Assembly (NCBI RefSeq): GCF_003999195.1
Contig: NZ_RJVR01000270.1
Coordinates: 1-44,389, forward strand
Length of the DNA stretch: 44,389 nt
Source of the DNA: Streptomyces soli
GTDB lineage: Bacteria; Actinomycetota; Actinomycetes; Streptomycetales; Streptomycetaceae
Direction of reading: 5' to 3'
This document shows positions 7,816-14,870 of this stretch, one piece after another. The position numbers and the translations under genes were made by a program. Each line of letters starts with the position of its first letter. The first letter of the stretch is position 1. The notes below the pieces were generated by a model. The model made no database searches. It was not told the DNA's origin and was given only the letters and a program-made list of their open reading frames with translations.

Positions 7816-8184
7816 TCAGGCGGCGGCGCCGGCCATCGCGCGGCACATCTCGGCGCAGCGTCGACAGGCGTCGGCGCAGCGCTTCATCTGGGGATCACCG
7901 GGCATGGACATACACGCCTCGGCGCACATGTCACATGCCCGCGCGCACATCGCGCACATCTCGGCCGCCAGCGGCGACCTGCGCATCATCATGTCGGCGC
8001 ACATGCGAGTCATCTCGGTGCAGTCCATGAGCGCGCGCATGATTTGCATGCTGTCCTGGCCACCGCCCATGGACAGGCAGGAGCTCATCGTCTCCTCGCA
8101 CATGGTGTGGCACGCCATGCAGGCCTCGACGCACGCCTGCATGTCCTTGCTCATCGGGGTCATCTTCGCCGCGGACTGGGTCAT
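7816..8184 (-). CDS. Four-helix-bundle copper-storage-like protein (DUF326/Csp)
   Basis: A 122-residue protein with 16 cysteines and many methionines, arranged mainly as CxxC and CxxxC repeats along predicted helices (ACVEACMACHTMC near residues 17-29, MCAMCARACDMCAEAC near 76-91, RCADACRRCAEMC near 101-113). This is the pattern of Csp copper-storage proteins and the related DUF326 family, in which cysteines pointing into a four-helix bundle hold many Cu(I) ions. No signal peptide is present, so it is the cytosolic type. The start MTQSAAKMTPMSKD has a strong GAGGAGG ribosome site. An upstream in-frame extension of 34 residues is arginine-rich and is not used. It probably buffers copper; no copper-sensing regulator is adjacent. 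Confidence 0.88.
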   Translation of the reverse strand: MTQSAAKMTPMSKDMQACVEACMACHTMCEETMSSCLSMGGGQDSMQIMRALMDCTEMTRMCADMMMRRSPLAAEMCAMCARACDMCAEACMSMPGDPQMKRCADACRRCAEMCRAMAGAAA

Positions 8185-8287
8185 GGTGCCTCCTCGGGGA
8201 CGGGAACGACCGCCACGGCCGCTCCTACGCTTCCGTACTACGCCCGACCGACGCCGCGCGCCATCGCTCAGACCCTTCCGGTCCACT

Positions 8288-8824
8288 TCACGCCCGGTCG
8301 AGCTCCGCCTCGAAGACCTCGTAGGCCGTCTGGTCGAACAGCACGAACCGCACCTCGTCGACCTGGCTTCCCTCCCCCGCCGCTGCCTGCGTCACCTCCC
8401 GCACCGTACGCAGGGCGATGGCGGCTCCGTCGTCCAGCGGCCAGCCGTAGATGCCGGTGGAGATGGCGGGGAAGGCGACCGTACGGGCCCCCAACTCGTC
8501 GGCGACGCGCAGGGACTCGCGGTAGCAGGAGGCCAGCAGGGCGGAGCGGTCCTCCTCGCGGGACCAGACAGGGCCAACCGTGTGGATCACCCAGCGGGCC
8601 GGCAGCCGGCCGGCGGTGGTGGCCACGGCCCGGCCGGTCGGCAGGCCGCGTCCGTAGCGGGAGTCGCGGAGCCTGCGGCATTCGGCGAGGATCTGCGGTC
8701 CGCCGCGGCGGTGGATGGCGCCGTCGACGCCGCCTCCTCCGAGGAGGGAGGAGTTGGCGGCGTTCACGACGGCGTCGACGGCCTGCTCGGTGATGTCGCC
8801 GCGGACCAGCGTGATGTGTGCCAT
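8288..8824 (-). CDS. ymdB: Macrodomain O-acetyl-ADP-ribose deacetylase
   Basis: A single macrodomain of 178 residues, the length of the YmdB/MacroD class. It contains VVNAANSSLLGGGGVDGAIH (residues 19-38), which holds the catalytic loop, and AISTGIYGWP (about 121-130), the phosphate-binding loop. These enzymes hydrolyse O-acetyl-ADP-ribose and can remove ADP-ribose from proteins in the cytoplasm. The gene begins 24 bases after the stop of the double-Nudix gene. The two could be co-transcribed, and both families act on nucleoside-diphosphate-linked ligands, which makes a shared role in ADP-ribose metabolism an attractive but unproven idea. Confidence 0.9.
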   Translation of the reverse strand: MAHITLVRGDITEQAVDAVVNAANSSLLGGGGVDGAIHRRGGPQILAECRRLRDSRYGRGLPTGRAVATTAGRLPARWVIHTVGPVWSREEDRSALLASCYRESLRVADELGARTVAFPAISTGIYGWPLDDGAAIALRTVREVTQAAAGEGSQVDEVRFVLFDQTAYEVFEAELDRA

Positions 8825-8848
8825 GCCCGCGATCCTGCCACTCCGGCG

Positions 8849-9691
8849 CTACCAGTCGCAGGGCAGGGACAGGTCCCAGAGCGAGTCGCAGAGGACCGCG
8901 GGCGTCTGCGGCCAGCCGTGCCGGTACCAGTGCGCGATGCGCCAGGCGAGGCGCTTCGGCCAGATCGGCAGGCCGGGCAGCTCCGCGACCGGGACCCAGA
9001 CCAGTCCGGCCTCCTCCGCACCGAGGTCGAGCGAGGACCGGGGGCCGGTCTCGCCGTGGGCCTCCACCAGGAAGTAGTGGCCGGGGTGGGAGCCGCCCCG
9101 GATGTTCCGGTCGACCTGGGCGATCTCCCGGAGGATGGTGCCGGTCAGCCCGGTCTCCTCGGTCAGCTCGCGCAGCACGGCGTCCTGCGGGGTCTCCCCC
9201 GGCTCGATGCCGCCGCCGGGGACCTCGTAGACGTCCTCAGGGCCGTCCCAGTACTTGATCAGCAGCATCCGGCCGTCCCTGATCACCACCGCGCCGGCCC
9301 GCGACCGCTTCGGCGGCCGTCCATAGGGCTCGTCCACCACCAGCCGGCCGCGCCACCACGGCTCGCCCGTCCAGGAGCGCAGGGTCGCCTCGCTCGCGCT
9401 CCAGGGCGTGAGCGGCAGGTGCACGGCCTCCTCGCGGGTGAGCAGGCGGGCCCGGCCGGCGTCTTCGGCCGTGGCACGGAAGTAGAGGTGCGTGCCGGTG
9501 ACGGCACGCACCTCCAGGTTCGGTTCGGGCTCGACCTTGACCTCGCAGCCGAGGGCGGTGCGGGCCGCCTCAACCGCCGCTGTCGCGGGGGCACCGCCGG
9601 GCGGTACGGGGCCGCCGGGGAGGGTGTAGTCGTCCTGGACGGCGAGCCGCCCGTCGTGGAAGAGGATCACTCCGGAGTGAGTTAAGGACAT
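8849..9691 (-). CDS. Double-Nudix protein with an inactive N-terminal domain
   Basis: A 280-residue protein with two Nudix-like halves. The C-terminal half has a complete Nudix box, GGIEPGETPQDAVLREL then TEETGL (about residues 159-182), with the RE and EE catalytic pairs, so it should hydrolyse a nucleoside diphosphate linked to another group. The N-terminal half has the same beta-strand opening (GVILFHDGRLAVQDDYTLPG) and a box-like segment (26-51) in which the catalytic glutamates are replaced by Gly, Glu-Ala and Arg-Thr, so it cannot bind metal normally. The start at 9691 (MSLTHSG) places the first strand at the N-terminus. An ATG at 9754 would add 21 low-complexity residues. The gene is next to the macrodomain gene, so ADP-ribose or an NAD-derived compound is a reasonable substrate guess. 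Confidence 0.82.
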   Translation of the reverse strand: MSLTHSGVILFHDGRLAVQDDYTLPGGPVPPGGAPATAAVEAARTALGCEVKVEPEPNLEVRAVTGTHLYFRATAEDAGRARLLTREEAVHLPLTPWSASEATLRSWTGEPWWRGRLVVDEPYGRPPKRSRAGAVVIRDGRMLLIKYWDGPEDVYEVPGGGIEPGETPQDAVLRELTEETGLTGTILREIAQVDRNIRGGSHPGHYFLVEAHGETGPRSSLDLGAEEAGLVWVPVAELPGLPIWPKRLAWRIAHWYRHGWPQTPAVLCDSLWDLSLPCDW

Positions 9692-9763
9692 CCTGCGGAC
9701 GCTAACGGTTGCACCCGGGCCGCTGCCAGGGGTTTCCGGGGCGCGCGGTGGCATGCCCCGGCG

Positions 9764-9948
9764 CTACGCCATGGCGGGTTCGGCGGCCTGGGCGGTGACG
9801 ACGAAGGAGTAGGCCAGGACGGCAAGGCGCCGACGGCCTGCTGGCCGGGGAGCTTGAACCCGCCGCCGTAGAGCAGGCCGGTACGGCCGCTGGGGGCGTC
9901 GGCGGTGCCGAGGATGCCGACGAGGAGGGTGCAGGTGAGTCCGCGGGC
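9764..9948 (-). pseudogene. Ammonium transporter (Amt) C-terminal remnant
   Basis: Directly after the pirin stop, the reverse strand reads GLTCTLLVGILGTADAP, then GRTGLLYGGGFKLPGQQAVG. After a one-base frame change near 9824-9829 it continues ALAVLAYSFVVTAQAAEP and MA with a stop at 9764. The LLYGGGF...AVGALAVLAYSFVVT string is characteristic of the last membrane helices of Amt/MEP/Rh ammonium channels. Only about 60 of some 440 residues remain. As in two other relics in this window, a single added C repairs the frame. The fragment has no start codon and cannot be functional. Confidence 0.65.
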
Positions 9949-10710
9949 TCAGCCGAACTTGACGGTGGCGTCCATCTCCCACAGCAGGACTTCCGCACCC
10001 GCCGCGCCCGAGGTGACGCGCTGACCGTCGGCGGCCGTGACGCGGACCGCGTCGCCGGCGCCGAGGAGGCCGACGCCTTCGAGGGCGGCCTCACCCTTGG
10101 CGACATAGACGTGGACGAAGGGTGCCGTCGGAATGGCGAGGGTCTCGTTCGCACCCATGCGGGCGGCCTGCAGAGCGGCGTGCTTCTGCCGGATGGAGAT
10201 GGCGCGGTCGTCGGCGTGCTTGGGCATACCGGAGGCCACGGTGACCCAACCGCCGCTCGCGAGCTGGTCGTTGATGTCGAGCTGTTCGTAGCCGGGCTTG
10301 ATGCCCTGCTCGTCGGGGAAGACCCACATCTGCACGAAGTGCACGGGCTCCCGGTGCTCCGGCTCGCCGGTGAGCGTCCAGGAGTCGTTCTTCTCGCTGT
10401 GGAGGATGCCCTTGCCGGCGCTCATGCGCTGGGCGAGACCGGGATAGATGACGCCGTTGTGGCCCTCGGAGTCCTGGTGGACGAGTCCGCCGTCGAGAAC
10501 CCAGGTGACGATCTCCATGTCGCGGTGCGGGTGGGTGTCGAAGCCGGTGCCGGGCGCGACGACGTCGTCGTTGGAGACGAGGAGCAGCCCGAAGTGGGTG
10601 TTGGCGGGGTCGTAGTGCTGGCTGAAGGAGAAGCAGTGGTGGGAGTCGAGCCAGCCGGCGCGGGTGTGGAAGCGGTCGTCCGCCCGGCGGATGTCCAGCT
10701 GGGTGTTCAT
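9949..10710 (-). CDS. Pirin family protein (YhhW/quercetinase-like)
   Basis: A 253-residue bicupin. The N-terminal cupin carries the metal site His60, His62 (DTHPHRDME), His104 and Glu106 (GILHSEKND), which match the pirin ligand set. Bacterial pirins of this length oxidise quercetin-like flavonols in vitro or bind metabolic enzymes, and the true role is usually unclear. The start MNTQLDIRRADDR has a textbook AAGGAGAG site 3 bases upstream. The nearest gene upstream, the short Fis-type regulator on the same strand, ends 55 bases away, and the stop abuts an ammonium-transporter relic. A role in the neighbouring aromatic pathway is possible but not shown. Confidence 0.9.
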   Translation of the reverse strand: MNTQLDIRRADDRFHTRAGWLDSHHCFSFSQHYDPANTHFGLLLVSNDDVVAPGTGFDTHPHRDMEIVTWVLDGGLVHQDSEGHNGVIYPGLAQRMSAGKGILHSEKNDSWTLTGEPEHREPVHFVQMWVFPDEQGIKPGYEQLDINDQLASGGWVTVASGMPKHADDRAISIRQKHAALQAARMGANETLAIPTAPFVHVYVAKGEAALEGVGLLGAGDAVRVTAADGQRVTSGAAGAEVLLWEMDATVKFG

Positions 10711-10765
10711 GGCTCTCCTTGCCTGTGAGGGTTCCGTACGCCAACGTAACATGTTGAATCCCGAA

Positions 10766-11059
10766 CTATATTCCGTAGCTCCGCAGCTTCCGGTAGACCG
10801 TGGCACGGGCGATGCCCAGCGCCTGTGCGGCCCTGGCCGGCGTCCGGGCGCCGAGCCGGTCGGCGCCGGGGTCGCCCGGGGCGTCGTCGTGGACCAGGCC
10901 GGCGGCGTGCCGTTCCAGGAGGGCGAGGGCGTCGTCGGAGACCGTTCGCGCGGCTTCGGCACTGACGAGCCGGGTGCGGCCGTCCGTCACGACCACGGGA
11001 CGGTGCTCCGGGTCCTCTCCCAGGTAGGCGTCAAGGAGCAGCTCTTCGATTACCTTCAC
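10766..11059 (-). CDS. Very short Fis-type helix-turn-helix protein
   Basis: A 97-residue protein whose last 25 residues are a Fis/HTH_8 DNA-binding motif (ARAAQALGIARATVYRKLRS, then YGI). The first half (LLLDAYLG...RPVVVTDGRTRLVSAEAART) looks like the linker segment found in GAF-Fis activators of about 400 residues, but the N-terminal GAF domain and much of the middle are absent. The remaining segments join in frame, so it is either a shortened regulator that can still bind DNA or a relic that happens to remain open. It is divergent from the aromatic genes, and a perfect palindrome lies 17 bases upstream of its ATG, matching what a Fis-type dimer would bind. Confidence 0.6.
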   Translation of the reverse strand: MKVIEELLLDAYLGEDPEHRPVVVTDGRTRLVSAEAARTVSDDALALLERHAAGLVHDDAPGDPGADRLGARTPARAAQALGIARATVYRKLRSYGI

Positions 11060-11075
11060 CGGGTCCGTCCCAACC

Positions 11076-11094
11076 GTGTCTCGTATTGAGACAC
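11076..11094. promoter_or_regulatory. Palindromic operator between the short regulator and the aromatic operon
   Basis: GTGTCTC-GTATT-GAGACAC is a perfect inverted repeat with 7-base arms. TGTCTCA-type repeats are characteristic targets of GAF-Fis aromatic regulators in actinobacteria. It sits between the divergent regulator (start 11059) and the hydroxyquinol genes, and the hydroxylase remnant begins only about 55 bases downstream. Confidence 0.6.
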
Positions 11095-11149
11095 CACAGC
11101 CGACGCGTGATCATCCAAGATCGATTCTGGTTGCTCTTTCAATTATCCG

Positions 11150-11613
11150 TCAGGAGCCCCTCCACCGCGATCGTCCCCGACGGCACGCCCGGCCCCGGCT
11201 TCGACCGCGACCCGGAGCTGTACCACCAGCCCTCCACCCGCCCCGGCGCCAAGCTCCCGCACGCCTGGCTGTCCGCCGGGACGCGGAATCTGTCGACCCT
11301 GGACCTGGCCGGCAGGGGCCGCTTCACCGTGATCACCGGCATCGGCGGCGACGCCTGGACCGAGGCCGCCCGAAGCATCGGCGAAGAGCTGGGCCTGGAC
11401 ATCGCCACCGCCGTGATCGGTCCCGGGCGCGAGTACGACGATCCGTACGGCGACTGGGCGCGGCTGCGCGAGACCGGCGACGGCGGCGTGCTGCTGGTCC
11501 GCCCGGACCTGCACATCGCCTTCCGGCACGAGAGCGCGACGCCGGATGACGCGGCAAGGCTGCTGTCGGATGCGCTGAAGCGCATCCTGGGACGGGACCG
11601 AGACGAGAAGTGA
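11150..11613 (+). pseudogene. C-terminal fragment of a TfdB-type FAD aromatic hydroxylase
   Basis: From about 11150 the plus strand encodes roughly 150 residues of the thioredoxin-like C-terminal domain found in resorcinol, phenol and dichlorophenol hydroxylases. Typical strings are VPDGTPGPGFDRDPELYHQP, KLPHAWL, RFTVITGIGGDAW and VLLVRPDLHIAFRHES. The FAD- and NADPH-binding part (about 400 residues, with GxGxxG and DG motifs) is missing. The open frame extends upstream to 11086, but that part is promoter DNA. The gene stops 13 bases before the dioxygenase start, and the complete enzyme would have converted resorcinol or hydroquinone to hydroxyquinol. It looks like an internal deletion that fused the promoter to the tail; the fragment cannot be a monooxygenase. 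Confidence 0.78.
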
Positions 11614-11626
11614 CGAGGTAACGACG

Positions 11627-12493
11627 ATGGCCACCGACTTCACCGAGGACACCGCGACCGCCGCGGTCGTGGAGAGCTTCTCGAAGACCCCGGACCCGCG
11701 GCTGCGCGAGATCCTGGGCAGTCTGACCCGTCATCTGCACGCTTTCGTACGGGACATCGAGCCGACGACCCAGGAGTGGGAACAGGCCATCGCCTTCCTC
11801 ACCGCCACCGGGCAGAAGTGCGACGCCACCCGGCAGGAGTTCATTCTCCTCTCCGACGTGCTGGGCGTGTCGATGCTGGTGGAGGCCATCAACGACCGGA
11901 AGGCGGCCGCCGCCACCGACTCCACGGTGCTCGGACCCTTCCACGTCGTCGACTCCCCGCCGCGCGAGCTGGGCGACTCCATCGACCTCCTCGACACCGG
12001 CGAGCCCTGCGTGGTCACCGGGCGTGTCGTGTCGGTCGACGGCACGCCGCTGCCGCGGGCGCTCGTTGACGTGTGGCAGTGCAACGAGGACGGCTTCTAC
12101 GACGTCCAGCAGCCGGACCTGCAGCCCCTCGGCAACGGCCGGGGGCTGTTCACGACCGACGCCGAGGGCGCCTTCCTCTTCCGGACGATCGTCCCGTCGT
12201 ACTACCCGATCCCGACGGACGGACCGGTGGGCGACCTGCTGGCGGCCGGCGAACGGCATCCGTACCGCCCGGCGCACATCCATTTCATCGCCGGAGCGGA
12301 GGGTCATGCGCCGGTCACCACGCACATTTTCGTGGCGGGCAGCCCCTATCTGGAGTCGGACGCGGTGTTCGCGGTGAAGAAGAGTCTCGTCGAGGAGTTC
12401 TCCGTGGTAGACGACCCTGTGCAAGCAGCCGCGTACGGGGTGGCGAACCCCTTCCGGCTCGCGAACTTCGACATCGTCCTGCAGTCCTCATGA
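11627..12493 (+). CDS. Hydroxyquinol 1,2-dioxygenase (intradiol)
   Basis: A 288-residue non-haem Fe(III) dioxygenase that opens the ring of hydroxyquinol (1,2,4-trihydroxybenzene) between its ortho hydroxyls to give maleylacetate. The four iron ligands expected of the family are visible: Tyr158 (EDGFYDV), Tyr193 (PSYYPIPTDGPVG), His217 and His219 (RPAHIHF). The N-terminal 100 residues form the dimerising helical domain. Assignment to hydroxyquinol rather than catechol rests on the partner gene, a maleylacetate reductase, which overlaps its stop by ATGA. The first gene of the operon, the hydroxylase, is truncated, so the enzyme would now depend on hydroxyquinol made elsewhere. A catechol or chlorocatechol dioxygenase is the alternative. 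Confidence 0.92.
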   Translation: MATDFTEDTATAAVVESFSKTPDPRLREILGSLTRHLHAFVRDIEPTTQEWEQAIAFLTATGQKCDATRQEFILLSDVLGVSMLVEAINDRKAAAATDSTVLGPFHVVDSPPRELGDSIDLLDTGEPCVVTGRVVSVDGTPLPRALVDVWQCNEDGFYDVQQPDLQPLGNGRGLFTTDAEGAFLFRTIVPSYYPIPTDGPVGDLLAAGERHPYRPAHIHFIAGAEGHAPVTTHIFVAGSPYLESDAVFAVKKSLVEEFSVVDDPVQAAAYGVANPFRLANFDIVLQSS

Positions 12494-13527
12494 GCACCGA
12501 ATTCGTCTACGAGGCGCTGCCCATGCGGGTGGTTTTCCGGCCCGGCGCCGCGACCTCCGCCGTCGCCGGGGAGGCCGAACGCCTCGGAATGCGCCGGGTG
12601 CTGGTGCTCTCGGGCTCCCGGGGCCGCGACGTCGCCCAGGCCGTGGCCGACTCGCTCGGCGACACCTGCGTGGGCCTGCACCCCGGCGCCGTCATGCACG
12701 TCCCCGTCGAGGTCGCCGACGAAGCGGTCGACGTGGCCCGCAAGCTCGACGCCGACGGCTGCGTCGCGGTCGGCGGCGGCTCGGCCCTGGCCCTGCGCGC
12801 CGGCCTGCCCCTCATCGCGGTGCCCTCGACCTACGCGGGCTCCGAGATGACCCCGGTCTGGGGTCTCACGGAGAACGGCGTCAAGCGCACCGGCCGCGCC
12901 CGCGCCGTCCTGCCGCGCAGCGTCGTCTACGACCCCGAACTCACCCTCACCATGCCGCCCGCCCTCTCCGGCACCAGCGGCATGAACGCCATCGCCCACG
13001 CCGTCGAGGCCCTCTACGCCCCCGACGCCTCCCCGGTCGTCTCCCTCATGGCCGAGGAAGGCATACGTTCCCTCGCCGCCGCGTTGCCCGTCGTCGCCGA
13101 CGCCCGCAGCCAGGCCCTCTACGGCGCCTGGCTCTGCGGCGCCTGCCTCGGCGCGACCACCATGGGCCTCCACCACAAGCTCTGCCACGTGCTGGGCGGC
13201 ACCTTCAATCTCCCCCACGCCGACACCCACACCGTCGTCCTGCCCTACGTCCTCGCCTTCAACTCCCCCGCCGCCCCCGCCGCAGTGGCCGCCCTCCGCC
13301 GCGCCCTCGGCACCCCCGACCCGGCCCTCGGCCTCTACGACCTCGCCGGCCGTCTCGGCGCCCCCCGTTCCCTCGCCGCGCTGGGCCTGCCTCGCGACGG
13401 CATCGAGCGCGCGGTCGACCTCGCCGCCGCGACGCCGTACGCCAACCCGCGCGAGGCTTCGCCGGACGACCTGCGGACCATCCTCACGGCAGCGTACGAG
13501 GGTGCCCCGCCCCCGCCTGCTGTGTGA
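12490..13527 (+). CDS. Maleylacetate reductase
   Basis: A 345-residue iron-containing-alcohol-dehydrogenase fold protein that reduces maleylacetate to 3-oxoadipate with NAD(P)H. The glycine-rich nucleotide site VGGGSALALRAG and STYAGSEMTPVWG are typical of the family. Metal-site histidines occur in GMNAIAHAVEALY and LHHKLCHVLGG. The protein is shorter than general Fe-alcohol dehydrogenases (about 380), as expected for this group. The ATG overlaps the dioxygenase stop (ATGA), so the two enzymes of hydroxyquinol breakdown are co-translated. Converging on the LCP gene, it leaves only 33 bases in between. The product enters the 3-oxoadipate pathway, whose remaining genes are not in this window. 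Confidence 0.92.
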   Translation: MSTEFVYEALPMRVVFRPGAATSAVAGEAERLGMRRVLVLSGSRGRDVAQAVADSLGDTCVGLHPGAVMHVPVEVADEAVDVARKLDADGCVAVGGGSALALRAGLPLIAVPSTYAGSEMTPVWGLTENGVKRTGRARAVLPRSVVYDPELTLTMPPALSGTSGMNAIAHAVEALYAPDASPVVSLMAEEGIRSLAAALPVVADARSQALYGAWLCGACLGATTMGLHHKLCHVLGGTFNLPHADTHTVVLPYVLAFNSPAAPAAVAALRRALGTPDPALGLYDLAGRLGAPRSLAALGLPRDGIERAVDLAAATPYANPREASPDDLRTILTAAYEGAPPPPAV

Positions 13528-13560
13528 CCGGGCTTGAAACCCGCACGGGCGCGGACGGCG

Positions 13561-14670
13561 TCACTTCTGGGCGTCGAGGACGCTCTTCGGCACGGCCGTG
13601 TCGTTCTTCAGCGCCTTCCAGACCTCGCTCGCGGAGCTCGTCTCGACCACCCGGTTGGGGTCGGAGGGGGCGGTGGCGACCGGAATGGTGATGGCGGTGA
13701 GATTGTCCGAGCCGATCTGGCGGAGGCTCGACCCGAAGCTGACCAGCTCGCTCAGGGAGTCGAGTTCGGTGTCGGTGGTGATGGCGCTGGTGATCGTTTC
13801 GGCCATGCCGTAGATCTTGGCGGGGTTGGTGAGCAGGTCGGCGGACGAGACCTGCTTGAGCATCGCGTGCAGGAGCTGCTGCTGGAGCTCGATGCGGCCG
13901 AGGTCGCTGCCGTCGCCGACGCCGTGCCGGGTGCGGGCGAAGGCGAGCGCCGTCTTGCCGTCGAGGTGGTGCGTGCCGGCCTTGAGGTGGAGGTGGCTCT
14001 TGTCGTCGTTGATGTCCTTGGTGGTGGTGACGGTCACCCCGCCGAGGGAGTCGATGAGTTTGGCGAAGCCGGTGAAGTCGATCTCGATGTAGTGGTCCAT
14101 GCGTACCCCGGTGAGGGTCTCGACCGTCTTGACCGCGCAGACCGCGCCGCCCACCGAGAAGGCGCTGTTGAACATGGCGTTGTAGGCGGCGGAGGTGCTG
14201 CCGCTGGAGGTCGGGCACGACGGACGGTAGACGAGGGTGTCGCGGGGGATGCTGACGACGGTGGCCTTGGTGTGCGCCTCGTTGATGTGTACGACCATCG
14301 CGGTGTCGGAGCGGGCGCCGCTGGTGTTGCCGCCGCCGAGCTTGGCGTTGCTGCCGCTGCGCGAGTCCGAGCCGAGGACCAGGATGTTCATCGCGCCGGT
14401 GGCGACGGGCGACTGCGATGCAGAGGCCGAAGTGGACGGCGTCGCGGCCGCGACCTTGCTGGGGCGGTCGGTGCCGAGCGCGCCGTTGATGTCGACGCTC
14501 TTGATGTTGTTGTCGAGGTGCCAGTAGGCGATGCCGGCTGCCGTGCCGCCGAGGGCGACCGTGAAACCGAGGGCGACACCGGCCGCGATCAGAGCGCGGG
14601 TTCTGCGTCGGCGTCGTTGGGGAGCACCGCCGGCCTCGTCACCCGGCGGCACCTTGTGGTCTTCCGTCAT
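13561..14670 (-). CDS. LytR-CpsA-Psr (LCP) family cell-wall glycopolymer ligase
   Basis: A 369-residue type II membrane protein: a basic N-terminus (PQRRRRRTRA), one membrane helix at about 26-50, a serine/alanine-rich linker (about 71-90) and an extracellular LCP domain. Family motifs are LGSDSRSG, GARSDTAMVVHIN, SIPRDT and ALAFARTRHG, which carry the arginines and aspartates that bind polyprenyl pyrophosphate. LCP enzymes attach teichoic acids, arabinogalactan or other glycopolymers to peptidoglycan. The C-terminal LytR_C domain of the larger form is absent. Two nearly identical 17-base direct repeats lie 54-90 bases upstream. The start MTEDHKVPPGDE is the first ATG of the frame. Confidence 0.9.
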   Translation of the reverse strand: MTEDHKVPPGDEAGGAPQRRRRRTRALIAAGVALGFTVALGGTAAGIAYWHLDNNIKSVDINGALGTDRPSKVAAATPSTSASASQSPVATGAMNILVLGSDSRSGSNAKLGGGNTSGARSDTAMVVHINEAHTKATVVSIPRDTLVYRPSCPTSSGSTSAAYNAMFNSAFSVGGAVCAVKTVETLTGVRMDHYIEIDFTGFAKLIDSLGGVTVTTTKDINDDKSHLHLKAGTHHLDGKTALAFARTRHGVGDGSDLGRIELQQQLLHAMLKQVSSADLLTNPAKIYGMAETITSAITTDTELDSLSELVSFGSSLRQIGSDNLTAITIPVATAPSDPNRVVETSSASEVWKALKNDTAVPKSVLDAQK

Positions 14671-14723
14671 GCGGACGAACTTAAGTGCGGATTGTTGCGT
14701 TCAGCGCCACAGAGCGTTCTTTC

Positions 14724-14760
14724 TTGGGAAGATCTCATAATCGTTGGGAAGCTCTCATAA
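14724..14760. repeat. Tandem 17-base direct repeats in the LCP promoter region
   Basis: TTGGGAAGATCTCATAA (14724-14740) and TTGGGAAGCTCTCATAA (14744-14760) differ at one base and are spaced exactly 20 bases start to start, about two helical turns. They lie between the LCP gene and a divergent signal-peptide ORF. This layout fits a regulator binding twice on one face of the DNA. Confidence 0.6.
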
Positions 14761-14870
14761 AGGGCTCCCGTGCCCGGAACTGTCCGCAGCTGACAAAGGC
14801 GTGGCGCGGCGTACGAAAGCTGCTCAGCGCCGTCTGAATCCGCGCTCGGTGCGGTCCTACTGTCCGGTAC

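Noticed and set aside
7904..9685. 593-codon plus-strand frame across three genes
   Set aside because: It spans the antisense of the Csp-like, macrodomain and Nudix genes, each with clear motifs and starts on the other strand.
14724..14760. Two repeats considered as the start of a CRISPR array
   Set aside because: Only two units with a 3-base spacer, no cas genes, and location in a promoter region.
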